Shown here: piece after piece, positions 53,853-62,869 of the stretch | Layout: each line of letters opens with the position of its first letter | Position numbering within the stretch: the first letter of the stretch is position 1 | DNA from: Massilia sp. KIM | GTDB lineage: Bacteria > Pseudomonadota > Gammaproteobacteria > Burkholderiales > Burkholderiaceae_D | Length of the DNA stretch: 64,000 bases | Assembly (NCBI RefSeq): GCF_002007115.1 | Contig: NZ_MVAD01000001.1 | Location: 620,001 to 684,000 of the forward strand | Direction of reading: 5' to 3' | The notes under the pieces: generated by a model | The model's input: the letters and a program-made list of their open reading frames with translations, nothing else | Databases searched by the model: none | Told to the model about the DNA's origin: nothing | Position numbers and translations under genes: made by a program

Positions 53853-56057
53853 ATGTTAAGGATCAAGAGAAGGGCCGCGTCACCTTCCTTCTTCAGTTTG
53901 GTTGCCGAGTCACGCGAAGAATTGACTCACTGGGCCAATCGAAGCGCTAACGAGCGCCGGCAGCGACGAGCACCAGTAAATCTGGATCTGTTTCGCAGTG
54001 GTCGATTGGTTGAGCATGTCGCAAAAGATTTTGGGGGGCGATGTGCGTTCTGCGAAAAACAGATTCATACATCGGACGGGATTAGTCACTTCAGACCAAT
54101 CTCTGTGCACAACCAGCACCAAGCCGATGACTACGTCGACCATTATTCGTGGTTGGCGTACGAATGGCAGAATTTATTCTTGATCTGCTTGCGTTGCCAG
54201 AAAGCTAGAGCTGATCGATTTCCTGTCGCGGATGATCGGCGTGCGCGATTTCTTTCAACTTTGGACGAGAGCCGAAATGAAGAGAAGCCGCTACTGATTG
54301 ATCCGACTGCCGAGAACCCTTCGCAATACCTGACATATCTTTTGTCCGGCGAGTGTTTGCCTAAGCGAAGACTGGAGAAATCAACGACAACCATCGAATT
54401 CTTGAGACTAAACGATACAGACCTCATCGCAGAGCGTCAGCTTGCAATCGAAGCCACTCTGCAAAGCTGGGACGCGTCATTACGAACTGGAATAGCGCTT
54501 CCGGAATATTTTCTTCTCGAAGGCTCGTATCTGGGGGCTTGCCGCGAGTCGATAGCACGGACCTTAGTCAATTATCGTGAAACAGTGGTATCCATCAATA
54601 ACGGGAAGGCGCTACGGAATTATCTTGAAAATATGCTACGCAATGCGTCCGATGAGGAACTGTCCTACGTATCGGCATCGATAGATATTCTTCGGGAAAC
54701 AGACACGGCGCGCTTGAAGGAAAGCAGAGTTGTTGAATTCGACCCAACGTTGCGTTCGCCTATTTCGTTTGCATCGGAACGAAACAGCCGGGAATTAAAA
54801 GTGAATGAGATCGCCTCAATCTCCATTGAAAATTTCCGGGCGGTAGACTCACTTAAGGTTGGATTTCCGGAAGTTAGGAGCGATAAGGCGGGAGCGCCGT
54901 GTCTTCTCTTGCTCGGCGAAAATGCCGTAGGGAAGTCCACATTTCTTTCCTCGATCGCACTAGCCATCTTAGGTACTAAGGAAGCCCGTAAGTTAAAGTT
55001 GCGATATCATGAGCTCGCTCGAAGCACAAGCCGAACAGGATGGAATGTTTGGAGTAACTCACCGCTTGAGGTAAATGTTAAATTCCACCGAAGTTCTCAA
55101 TCGGCTACGTTTTTTTACGATCCCATCCGTGAACGTCTAGACGGAACTACCGAGCAATCGGCGATTGTTCTGGGCTATGGTCCGCACCGTTACTTTGCAC
55201 CCGCTAAAGGAAGGAGGGGGGCGTCGGCAGCAGACCAGGTGCGGAGTCTGTTTGATTCGCAGAAAGCATTGCCCGATCCTTCTGAATGGTTGAAGACTTT
55301 GTCAGGTAGCCAGTTCGATCAGGTTGCGCGAACTATCCGCACCATTCTGCCAACTGGAGATGACGACCATCTAGTGAATCATTCGGAATATGGGATCTGT
55401 GTATTAGCCCAAGGGCAGCTTACGCCAGTGAGTCATCTTAGCGAAGGGTATCGATCCATCTTCGCAATGGTTACGGACATATGCCGCTCGTTACTGCAGT
55501 ATTGGTCAAACCTTGAAAGGGCGCGGGCGGTGGTTCTAATCGATGAGGTGGAAACTCATCTTCATCCGCGATGGAAAATGCGTGTAATGTCGTCGCTGCG
55601 CAGGGCTTTCCCTGCAGTGCAATTTATTGCAACAACCCACGATCCCCTATGTGTCCGGGGTATGGATGATGGTGAGGTAACGGTACTAGCGAGGGACGAA
55701 CTTGGTAGCGTTCAGATAGTCGGTGACTTGCCTGATGTCTCTGGGATGAGCGCAGAGCAAATTCTCACATCGGAATACTTCGGTCTGTCGAGCACTCTAG
55801 ACGCAGAGGTCCACCTCGAATTTGCCAAACTTAACGAGCGATTGCAATCTCGCCAAGCACCTGACATCGGCCTGGAGGCGAAGGAGCTGATTGCTAAGGT
55901 TACTTTAGGGAGAAGCGCTACCGCGCAGATAATCCACGCAGCGCTCCAGCGCTATCTTGACGAGCGAGAGCATGATGTAGTCAACGTGGCTGCGCATGCT
56001 CGTGCAGAGGCTGTCGCAACTGTTCTTCGAGCGCTACGTGCGTCGAGAGGCAACTAA
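53853..56057 (+). CDS. HNH nuclease-ABC/SMC-like ATPase fusion (Septu-like)
   Basis: A 734-aa fusion. Residues about 1-125 hold a PtuB-like HNH nuclease: zinc pair CAFC (64-67), His79 in ISHFRP, LAYEWQNLFLIC, and the second zinc pair C112/C115. After a ~200-residue helical linker comes an AAA_15/OLD-like ATPase: Walker A GENAVGKS (355-362), the ABC-signature-like LSEGYRS, Walker B VVLIDEVETHLHP (560-572) and the His switch in ATTHDPL. A helical tail of ~110 residues follows. In known Septu the ATPase (PtuA) and HNH (PtuB) are separate; here the ATPase already carries one HNH and a second PtuB-like gene follows after 3 nt. The ATG at 53853 has GGAG six bases upstream and is preferred over the GTG at 53829. 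Probably anti-phage. Confidence 0.82.
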   Translation: MLRIKRRAASPSFFSLVAESREELTHWANRSANERRQRRAPVNLDLFRSGRLVEHVAKDFGGRCAFCEKQIHTSDGISHFRPISVHNQHQADDYVDHYSWLAYEWQNLFLICLRCQKARADRFPVADDRRARFLSTLDESRNEEKPLLIDPTAENPSQYLTYLLSGECLPKRRLEKSTTTIEFLRLNDTDLIAERQLAIEATLQSWDASLRTGIALPEYFLLEGSYLGACRESIARTLVNYRETVVSINNGKALRNYLENMLRNASDEELSYVSASIDILRETDTARLKESRVVEFDPTLRSPISFASERNSRELKVNEIASISIENFRAVDSLKVGFPEVRSDKAGAPCLLLLGENAVGKSTFLSSIALAILGTKEARKLKLRYHELARSTSRTGWNVWSNSPLEVNVKFHRSSQSATFFYDPIRERLDGTTEQSAIVLGYGPHRYFAPAKGRRGASAADQVRSLFDSQKALPDPSEWLKTLSGSQFDQVARTIRTILPTGDDDHLVNHSEYGICVLAQGQLTPVSHLSEGYRSIFAMVTDICRSLLQYWSNLERARAVVLIDEVETHLHPRWKMRVMSSLRRAFPAVQFIATTHDPLCVRGMDDGEVTVLARDELGSVQIVGDLPDVSGMSAEQILTSEYFGLSSTLDAEVHLEFAKLNERLQSRQAPDIGLEAKELIAKVTLGRSATAQIIHAALQRYLDEREHDVVNVAAHARAEAVATVLRALRASRGN

Positions 56058-56060
56058 CCG

Positions 56061-56972
56061 ATGCGGAAGCTAGAAAGAGATAAGGTACCGGCACCTACAT
56101 CCCTGGATGCACCTAGCGTCGCCGTTAGCTCGGAAAAGGCGGCGGCAGCGGTCTATTACGGCGCTCGGATCCCTTGGCAAAAAACCCATGTTTCATATAA
56201 GTTCTCTCAATACAAGGGTAATGATGTCAAGGGCGCGCTTAGACTTTTATCCGGCGGCAACTGTGCTTACTGCGAGAGCAAAATCTTTGGAAATGGATCG
56301 CGAGAAGTGGAGCACTATCGCCCGAAAGGAGGAGTTGACGGGGCTTTGCATCCAGGTTACTGGTGGTTGGCTCATGACTGGAACAATTTGCTCCCCACCT
56401 GCCGCGACTGTAACAAAAGTCTAAAGCAACACATCGTGTCACCGTCGATGAGCTTAGCTGAAGTCGAGAGCCTGATGAGCACGACGCCGAAACACCTGTA
56501 TGGCAAGGCTATGAAATTCTCCATCCGCGGAACTCGTGCAGTCGGCCATACCTGCCTGCTTCAGCTTGAAGATCCGTTGCTGATCAATCCATGCGAACAG
56601 GATCCGAAAGGGGAGTTGCGATGGAATTTTTCCACCGACCTTCCACTTATCGAGCCAACCGTTGGTCCAAACGGCGCCAGTATCTATGGGAAGTACACGA
56701 TTGAAACGTGCGCACTCAATCGTGCGGCCTTGGTCCTAGATCGCGTGTCGACTCTTAAGATCTTGAAGTATAGGCGAGACTTGATCATCGATCGAATGAA
56801 CAAATGGAACGGGTCGTTAGAAATGCTTGAGGTGATAGTCAAAGATGTGGAATCCCTAACGCACCATGCTGACCTAAGCCAGCCATTTAGTGCGATGGCT
56901 GCGGCTTACATCGAGGAGTTCGAAAACCATTTGGAGCAGTGGCGCAAAGCTCAAGGACTGCCGCCCTTTTAG
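56061..56972 (+). CDS. PtuB-like HNH endonuclease
   Basis: A 303-aa HNH nuclease of the PtuB/TIGR02646 type: zinc pair CAYC (68-71), His85 in REVEHYRPKG, WWLAHDWNNLLPTC with Asn, and the second pair C114/C117 (CRDCNK). The C-terminal ~180 residues are helical with LEDPLLINPCEQDP, a block that also appears (as KPLLIDPTAENP) in the HNH part of the preceding fusion protein, showing that the two nuclease regions are related. It starts 3 nt after the fusion gene, so the two form one operon. It probably cuts DNA or RNA when the ATPase complex is activated by phage. Confidence 0.82.
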   Translation: MRKLERDKVPAPTSLDAPSVAVSSEKAAAAVYYGARIPWQKTHVSYKFSQYKGNDVKGALRLLSGGNCAYCESKIFGNGSREVEHYRPKGGVDGALHPGYWWLAHDWNNLLPTCRDCNKSLKQHIVSPSMSLAEVESLMSTTPKHLYGKAMKFSIRGTRAVGHTCLLQLEDPLLINPCEQDPKGELRWNFSTDLPLIEPTVGPNGASIYGKYTIETCALNRAALVLDRVSTLKILKYRRDLIIDRMNKWNGSLEMLEVIVKDVESLTHHADLSQPFSAMAAAYIEEFENHLEQWRKAQGLPPF

Positions 56973-57324
56973 CATCAAGTGAACGGTGTGGAACTAAGGT
57001 TTGCTGGGCCGCATGATGACGGCCCGGCCAGTTTACAACTGAACGTTGCTCAGAAGGCGCGTACAGAATAATTGCGCACTAGCGAGGAAATCCGAGAGTC
57101 TGAACACACTGATAAGCCAGTGGCGCGCAAATAGCGAACTCTAGGACTAGCGCGGTGTTTGGGAACCATGAACGCAAACGCAGCGAACCTTACGCACGAC
57201 ATAGGGTAACTACCTACTGAAGGCGTTCTGGGGTAGTGAACGCGGCGCGGGTTGCTTTCGGGGCAGAAGAGCTAAATTTTAAAATCGCATGCCATGGCTC
57301 ACAAGTAACTAAATAGTGGTTTAG
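56973..57324. other. gap between HNH operon and hns
   Basis: About 350 bases. A hairpin GGGCCG (57006-57011) / CGGCCC (57020-57025) lies 33 bases after the HNH stop and may help end that transcript, but lacks a T-run. No gene is supported. Confidence 0.45.
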
Positions 57325-57330
57325 TTACTT
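57303..57330. other. perfect 11-bp inverted repeat overlapping hns stop
   Basis: AAGTAACTAAA (57303-57313) and TTTAGTTACTT (57320-57330) pair perfectly around TAGTGG. The right arm covers the hns stop codon. It could be a termination or mRNA-stabilising hairpin, though it is AT-rich and has no clear T-run. Confidence 0.6.
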
Positions 57331-57609
57331 GATTACGAACTCTTCCTTGTTGCGCCCATTTAGCCAACGCGGGGCACGACCGCGTCCAGTCCAAGTTGCA
57401 CCAGACTTGGGGTCACGATAACGCGCTTCAACCGTCCCAATTTTTTTCGATTTTTTCTTGTCCTCGAAGAGGTCTTCTGGAGACAGCGAGTATTCGTGCA
57501 TCAGCTGACGAACCTGGCTGCGTGCATTAGCGATCTCGTCCTGACGGGCTTTCTCAGCCAGCGCTTTGAGTTCTGCAATCTGATTCTGATACTCTTGATA
57601 TGTAGTCAT
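57325..57609 (-). CDS. hns: H-NS family nucleoid protein
   Basis: A 94-aa DNA-binding protein that silences AT-rich, often foreign DNA. The N-terminal half is a coiled-coil dimerisation region (QNQIAELKALAEKARQDEIANARSQV) and the C-terminal half has the betaproteobacterial DNA-binding signature KYRDP-like ARYRDPKSGATWTGRGRAPRW. Placed among accessory genes it may be an island-encoded xenogeneic silencer rather than the main chromosomal copy, which cannot be decided from one window. Confidence 0.9.
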   Translation of the reverse strand: MTTYQEYQNQIAELKALAEKARQDEIANARSQVRQLMHEYSLSPEDLFEDKKKSKKIGTVEARYRDPKSGATWTGRGRAPRWLNGRNKEEFVIK

Positions 57610-58174
57610 GATGGCGAGTTATAGTGTGAAAAGCTAAATTTACCATAATCTGTGGGCGTTGAGACGTTAGTTTGCAACCTCGCTACATACACTAGATGTC
57701 TTTTCTCCAAAGTTGTCTGCGCTTCCAATAAACAACACCCATCAGCCTACGCAAAATAGGCGTAAAGTTAAGAGTACATGTCGCTTGTTCACTAAGCAGT
57801 CAATCCACTGAGCGACCGGCATTGCTCGGTTACCTTATATTTATCATTCCAAAGGTTGCCATCAAGACTCATCTATGGCGTACCCGAGTGCCCTACATAA
57901 TTCCGGTCAAATCTCCAAGACTGATGACGAAATCTTGCGTCGGCGCCGAGAAGATCATGGCCGAGGTGATGTTGTGCGAGCGACCAAGACCGTGCGCACT
58001 ACCAGCTGCTCTGTCGAGTCAGGATGTTGCAGCTCCGTTCTGCTTAACGCAACACAGTTTAGTGAATCGACCGTCTAGGATCCCGGCCTCGCGGACGGTA
58101 CGATGCTCCTACTGTTGGATGACACCTTCGTTCATCCGACTTGAGCTGCACTACGATAAAGGAAAGATAGCGAA
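57610..58174. other. gap between hns and SDR gene
   Basis: About 565 bases between divergent genes. It should contain both promoters; an hns -10-like TATAAC lies at about 57617-57622 on the minus strand. Short frames inside lack ribosome sites and are not supported. Confidence 0.4.
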
Positions 58175-58915
58175 ATGATTGACCTGCAAGGAAAGCGAGC
58201 TTTAGTAACAGGTGGTTCACGAGGTATCGGTGCGGCGATTGCACTGACACTTGCGAAAAATGGAGCAGACGTCGCATTCACATACCGGAAGGATAGCGGA
58301 AAGGCCAAAGCAACAGCCGCCGCGATCGAGGGCCTAGGACGCCGCGCAGTTGCGATTTCGGCGGATAGCGCCGACCCGAGGGCAATCACCCGATCCGTTG
58401 ACGAGGCGGTCGCCGCACTGGGTGGTATTGATATCCTCGTTAACAGCGCAGGCGTCGGTCTCAACGGGGCAATTGCCGATATCAACATCGACGACTATCA
58501 GAGCCTGATGGATATCAATGTTCGCGGCCCAGTGTTGTATGCCAAGGCAGTGATCCCACACATGCGCGCTGGCGGACGAATTGTATCGATTGGTTCAGGC
58601 TTGGCAGAGCGAGTACCATTCCCAGGTGTTACAGCGTATGCAATGTCCAAAGCCGCGCTACTCTCGTTCACCAGAGGGCTCGCGCGCGAGCTTGGTCCAC
58701 AGGGGATAAATGTGAATATCGTACTGCCTGGTTCAACCAACACTGATGCAAATCCCGCTGACGGCCCCGCTGCCGATTTCCAACGTGGGATGACCGCTCT
58801 CGGGCGTTTTGGTGAGCCAGAAGAGGTAGCAAATGCAGTAGTGTTTTTGGCTAGTCCTGCTGCTAGTGTCATCACAGGTGCTATCCTTGTAGCGGATGGG
58901 GGTGCTATCGCCTGA
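58175..58915 (+). CDS. SDR-family NAD(P)-dependent oxidoreductase (FabG-like)
   Basis: Short-chain dehydrogenase/reductase, 246 aa. The cofactor motif TGGSRGIGAA, the NSAG turn (LVNSAGVGL), the catalytic Ser in VSIGSG, and the YxxxK pair in VTAYAMSKAAL are all intact; the end ITGAILVADGGAIA is typical. The conserved Asn is in DINVRGP. AAAGG lies upstream of the ATG at 58175. Substrate is unknown; FabG-like members reduce 3-oxoacyl groups or various ketones. The next gene, a LysR regulator on the same strand 17 nt on, is probably cotranscribed. Confidence 0.9.
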   Translation: MIDLQGKRALVTGGSRGIGAAIALTLAKNGADVAFTYRKDSGKAKATAAAIEGLGRRAVAISADSADPRAITRSVDEAVAALGGIDILVNSAGVGLNGAIADINIDDYQSLMDINVRGPVLYAKAVIPHMRAGGRIVSIGSGLAERVPFPGVTAYAMSKAALLSFTRGLARELGPQGINVNIVLPGSTNTDANPADGPAADFQRGMTALGRFGEPEEVANAVVFLASPAASVITGAILVADGGAIA

Positions 58916-58932
58916 TAGCAGAAGGAACGATT

Positions 58933-59814
58933 TTGGATATTGAAGACGTTCGAACTTTCGTCGACGTTGCCGACGCTGGCGGCATTTCTGCCGCCGCGCT
59001 TCGGTCCGGAATGTCGAAATCTATCGTAAGCCGTAGGCTTTCCAAATTGGAAACGGAACTTGGCGTCCAGCTCCTTGCACGGACGACGCGGGGAGCAGCT
59101 CTGACGGAAGCGGGGGCAACGTTCCGCGAATACGCTGGACGGATCCTAGTGGAATTTGACACGGCAAAAGAAAGCCTCCTACCCTCAGGCGCTCTTCGCG
59201 GCAGATTCCGCGTTGCGGTGCCAATTTCGTTTGGGCCCGCACAGATAGGCCCATTGCTCGCGGAAATGGCGCGTTCTCATCCGCTTCTGCGAATCCAGGC
59301 AAGCTACAGCGATCGAGTGGTCGACCTCATCGGCGAAGGTTTTGACTGCGCCATTCGAACTGGTCACCTGCAAAATTCCAACCTAAAGGCAAGGCGAGTC
59401 GGAAGTATCGAAGGTAAGTTGGTGGCAAGTCCAAGTTATATCGAGGCGTTTGGCACACCCGAAACGCCCAAGGAAGTTGCTCATCATCAGTGTTTGATGC
59501 AAGGAACGGAAATCTGGAGATTCCTAGACGGCGACACGGTAATCACGGCTCATCCTCAAGGGAATTTCAAGGCTGATAATCCTGTCGCGTTGCTAACGGC
59601 TGCTGTTGCGGGACTAGGACTGGCATATCTTGCTGATTGGGTCATCGCTGATCAGCTCGCCACTGGCGCGCTTGTGTCGGTCATGGAAAGCTATCCTCCG
59701 CAACCTTCTGGAATCTATGTTGTGCGATCACCAAGCCAACACTCCACACGTAAAATCCACGTACTAACGGAAATGATGTTATCCCGCTTTGGCGACAAGG
59801 AACAAAACAACTGA
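58933..59814 (+). CDS. LysR-family transcriptional regulator, TTG start
   Basis: Regulator of 293 aa with an N-terminal winged helix (DVRTFVDVADAGGISAAALRSGMSKSIVSRRLSKLETELGVQLLARTTRG) and a C-terminal substrate-binding domain (RFRVAVPISFGP, LLAEMARSHPLLRI, GFDCAIRTGHLQ). The gene begins with TTG at 58933, preceded by GAAGGA at a good distance; no ATG gives a full first helix. It is in tandem with the SDR gene rather than divergent, which is less usual for LysR regulators. Confidence 0.87.
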   Translation: MDIEDVRTFVDVADAGGISAAALRSGMSKSIVSRRLSKLETELGVQLLARTTRGAALTEAGATFREYAGRILVEFDTAKESLLPSGALRGRFRVAVPISFGPAQIGPLLAEMARSHPLLRIQASYSDRVVDLIGEGFDCAIRTGHLQNSNLKARRVGSIEGKLVASPSYIEAFGTPETPKEVAHHQCLMQGTEIWRFLDGDTVITAHPQGNFKADNPVALLTAAVAGLGLAYLADWVIADQLATGALVSVMESYPPQPSGIYVVRSPSQHSTRKIHVLTEMMLSRFGDKEQNN

Positions 59815-59952
59815 CGGAAGTTCGTTTGGTTGATGTTAATGTACGGTAAGGGCTGAGAAGCGCTTGCCCGACTAACTTGAACCAGCTACAACTTGTCGCC
59901 TGCAGACGGAGGACTCGCGATACTGCAGGCCATCAGTTGTTTTGGGGAACTC

Positions 59953-60297
59953 ATGGGAAAAGCAAAGATTATCAACCTTCCTAACGGGCGGACTTGGTCT
60001 ACGAAGGGCGACGCCATTGACCACTTTAAAGCGATGCTTGCCCGATACCGAGATGGTTCGCGAGTTTCTGATGCGACGGATCACAGTGACTTGGCGTCTT
60101 TGCTGGAGGTATATGACTCAATCCTGGACGTTGGGAAGCTGAGTAAGGCTGGCTCAGGTTTGTCGCACTTTGAGCGACGCAGGGATCAGGATCATCCAGG
60201 CCATACCTCTTGCTTTTTCGTCGTGCGTACCGATGGAACCAGCATCGACTTCAGCACTCGGCGGGCACTGAATGTCGCCAGTGAGCAGGCGACATAA
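59953..60297 (+). CDS. DUF3223 / DCL-family protein
   Basis: A 114-aa protein with the DUF3223 layout: KAKIINLPNGRTWSTKGDAIDHFKAMLARYRDGSRVS, then LLEVYDSILDVGKLSKAGSG and FFVVRTDGTSIDFSTRRAL. In plants the related DCL proteins work in plastid rRNA maturation; the bacterial role is unknown, and these proteins are often seen near mobile or defence genes. I use the ATG at 59953 with GGGGA just before it; a TTG 20 codons upstream is weaker. It converges with the Lamassu-like operon, 44 nt away. Confidence 0.75.
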   Translation: MGKAKIINLPNGRTWSTKGDAIDHFKAMLARYRDGSRVSDATDHSDLASLLEVYDSILDVGKLSKAGSGLSHFERRRDQDHPGHTSCFFVVRTDGTSIDFSTRRALNVASEQAT

Positions 60298-60341
60298 TAC
60301 CAAGAACTGTCCCGGCTAAGGCGTTTTGCGGATCAGTTCGC

Positions 60342-62399
60342 TCATCCGACCAGAGGTTGTATGACCTTGCCTTCCCACTGGATCAGCTGGAACTCCAGTC
60401 CATTGGTTGCTTCCTTGAACACTGACTCGTTCTCATCAAATGATGCTGCAACGATTGTCTGAAGGCCGCGCTGCGCGATCAGCAACTGAAGCAGCGCACG
60501 CTGACTTGCTGAACGCATCGAATGCTGACCAGGCTCATCCATCAGGAGAAGCCCAGGGTGCTGTCCTTCGAACCCGCGGGTCGCAGACGTTTGGTACAAG
60601 GCCAGCAGGTAGCTCCAAATGAGGCGAACGAAGTCGCTCGCGCTTGAGTCTGCAGTAAGGCTGGTCTGCACCTTCGGGCGAATAATCTCGCGCAACTCGA
60701 GCTCCGAGAGCACAGGTGTCAGCGTGTCTAAGCTGATACGGATGTCAGTAATCTCCGCACTCTCATATCCGAACGAACTTGCGTTGCCTCTGAAGTTCTT
60801 CTCAAAGAGCGAAATTCTCGACGCGTCAGCATTGCTGTAGGCATCTCTAGGAAGCGCTCTCCTGTCAGTTTGGTTCGCGGCAAGACGCTCCGCAATCTCT
60901 CCGAAGGTAATTAAGAGGGCTGCAGCCTGCTCGTTGAATGCTTGCAAGTTCGATAGCGCAAGTTCGATCTGAATCTGTCGCCGGACGATGGCACGAGATT
61001 CCGCCACGCCAGTGCTCATGTCGCCGCGCAGCGAGTTGCGGTAGTCATGAGTTGCCGCCAAACGAGCAGCTACGTCGGCGACGGCAACTTCGGACTGACG
61101 AATTTCCTCTGTCGCTCCGTTAATCTGGCTCTGCAGCATCTTCCGCTGACTGTCGAGATAGCTGATGTTGGTGTCCAGGTCCATCTGTGGACCCGTCACG
61201 ATGCCGAGCATCAACGTATCGTCGACTGCTTGATGGCAGGTAGGGCAGTGGTCCGTTGCGATCGAGATTTCCATCTGAGCGCCAAGATTCCGCAGCTTCA
61301 TAGCCGTCTTGTTCCGTTCCAGATCTTCATTAGCTTCGGCGAGAAGGCAGTGCAGGTCGTCCAGTGCAGCCTTTTGTAGCGTTAGATTCGTGGTCGCACG
61401 TTCGTGCAGAACACTGAGGCGTTGGAGTTCAGAGGAGGCAACCTCAAGCTCTTGGAGAGCCTCTGCTCCGGAAGCTTTGACGTATGCCTCTGCTTTCGTT
61501 CCCAGCGCGTTGTGTTCGGAGCGAAGATTGCTAATTTGGTCTGACATGGTGGTCTTGGTCTTGCCATCGGACTTCACAAGCAGGACAGTCGTTGGGTCGA
61601 ACGTCGAGACCGGCGTGGCAGATAGGCCCTCAACAACGATACCGTTTGTCGCTGCGGCTTGTCGTAAAGTGTCGTATGCCTTACGCCAGTCCGAGTTAAT
61701 CGCAATCGAGTCAGCATCAAGCGCTGCTCGTTTCGCCTGTCGCTCAAACACTCCCAGACCTAGCAGGAACTCGGTGACCCTAATCCGTGCGTCCCGAATT
61801 CCGAAAAAGGGAATATTGGCGATGTAGTCGGTCCAACCGCGCTTCTGCTCCACTGCGAGCGCGGCAAATATTGTCTGCAGATACAGCTTGGCCATGCCGC
61901 CGTTCGTCGTAGGAACCTGAGGCAGTTGGTAGCCCATGAATTCTTCTAGAAACTGGAAATACCCTTCCTGCTTCTGAGCGCTGCCGGGGTCAAAAAGGTA
62001 GGTCGGCCGTGGCGTACCGAGTTCGGTACCTTCCGTAATGTGGGCGCCCTCGAAAACTTCCATTAGCTTTGACTGGCGCACGGAATCGCGGATTGCGCGA
62101 CGTAACGTAACGCTGCGCCCAGAAGCGCTCTCCAGCTCGACAAAAACCTCGGAGCTCTCAACCGTGATACGTTTATCGCCTTGCACGAAATACTCTTTGA
62201 CCGCGTAGGGCAGCATCTTTTCGCCCTTGCCGCCGATGATCTCTTCCATGCCCAAGCCGTAAATCAATGTATTGTAGAACGTGCTCTTGCCGCTCGAGTT
62301 GCTGCCACGAATGACAGTCAAGCCACGGCTGAATTCAAATTTATACCCAAACTCTCCCTGTTCTGTGGTGATTCTCAGCTTCACTCCTCTAATCTTCAT
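60342..62399 (-). CDS. lmuB: SMC-like ATPase of a Lamassu/ABC-three-component defence system
   Basis: A 685-aa SMC/Rad50-like ATPase, the sensor of a three-gene defence operon. Walker A GSNSSGKST is at 32-40; long coiled-coil arms surround a zinc-hook-like CPTC motif at 385-388; the distal head has Walker B LLLMDEPGQH at about 617-626. Lamassu and ABC-3C systems pair such an ATPase with a small middle component and a nuclease effector, as here. By current understanding the ATPase senses phage or plasmid DNA and then releases the effector. The ATG at 62399 overlaps the middle-component stop by 4 nt (ATGA), so it is preferred over one four codons earlier. Confidence 0.83.
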   Translation of the reverse strand: MKIRGVKLRITTEQGEFGYKFEFSRGLTVIRGSNSSGKSTFYNTLIYGLGMEEIIGGKGEKMLPYAVKEYFVQGDKRITVESSEVFVELESASGRSVTLRRAIRDSVRQSKLMEVFEGAHITEGTELGTPRPTYLFDPGSAQKQEGYFQFLEEFMGYQLPQVPTTNGGMAKLYLQTIFAALAVEQKRGWTDYIANIPFFGIRDARIRVTEFLLGLGVFERQAKRAALDADSIAINSDWRKAYDTLRQAAATNGIVVEGLSATPVSTFDPTTVLLVKSDGKTKTTMSDQISNLRSEHNALGTKAEAYVKASGAEALQELEVASSELQRLSVLHERATTNLTLQKAALDDLHCLLAEANEDLERNKTAMKLRNLGAQMEISIATDHCPTCHQAVDDTLMLGIVTGPQMDLDTNISYLDSQRKMLQSQINGATEEIRQSEVAVADVAARLAATHDYRNSLRGDMSTGVAESRAIVRRQIQIELALSNLQAFNEQAAALLITFGEIAERLAANQTDRRALPRDAYSNADASRISLFEKNFRGNASSFGYESAEITDIRISLDTLTPVLSELELREIIRPKVQTSLTADSSASDFVRLIWSYLLALYQTSATRGFEGQHPGLLLMDEPGQHSMRSASQRALLQLLIAQRGLQTIVAASFDENESVFKEATNGLEFQLIQWEGKVIQPLVG

Positions 62400-62869
62400 G
62401 CCGACTCCCATCCCTTCGCAACTTTCTCAACCATGCCTTCAGTGATGTCCTTACCGACTTTTATCAGAAGTCTGCGCTCGGGTGCAAAGACGTCAGCATC
62501 CTTAAGCACTTCGGTAATGAAACCTCGGCCTTTTTCGGTCAACTGGTATCCGGTCGAGGTGACCTCGATCAAACTCTCTGCCACGGCAAAACGAATGGCG
62601 ATAGCGAGGGCGGGGTCGAAACCCCACGCTGTCATACTCAGTTTTTTAGCATTTGCGGCGTCAACAAGCTTCTGAATGCGGTCGGTACTCTTCAGCGCCC
62701 AGTTGAATAGATGCAGGCGCGGCAACGTCGACTTCCCGCCGCGAGACAACATCTGAAGAACTAGAAGCAGTTGTGAAATCTTGTAAAGCGGCCGATGCTC
62801 GACCAACACCGGAGATGGTCGCCGGACGAAACGCAGACGTGGAGGGGCGTCATCGGCAGCTTTAGTCAT
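62396..62869 (-). CDS. middle component of the Lamassu/ABC-3C system (LmuC-like)
   Basis: A 157-aa protein between effector and ATPase genes. It contains a winged-helix-like region (YKISQLLLVLQML ... KSTLPRLHLFNWALK ... FAVAESLIEVTSTGYQLTEKGRGFITEVL), in line with the wHTH middle components of ABC-three-component systems. It probably bridges the ATPase and effector. The ATG at 62869 overlaps the effector stop by 8 nt, and its own stop overlaps the ATPase start; all three genes are thus translationally coupled. Confidence 0.75.
   Translation of the reverse strand: MTKAADDAPPRLRFVRRPSPVLVEHRPLYKISQLLLVLQMLSRGGKSTLPRLHLFNWALKSTDRIQKLVDAANAKKLSMTAWGFDPALAIAIRFAVAESLIEVTSTGYQLTEKGRGFITEVLKDADVFAPERRLLIKVGKDITEGMVEKVAKGWESA

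Noticed and set aside
53281..56972. Retron carrying PtuAB-type effectors
   Set aside because: No reverse transcriptase frame and no msr/msd-like inverted repeat pair was found upstream.
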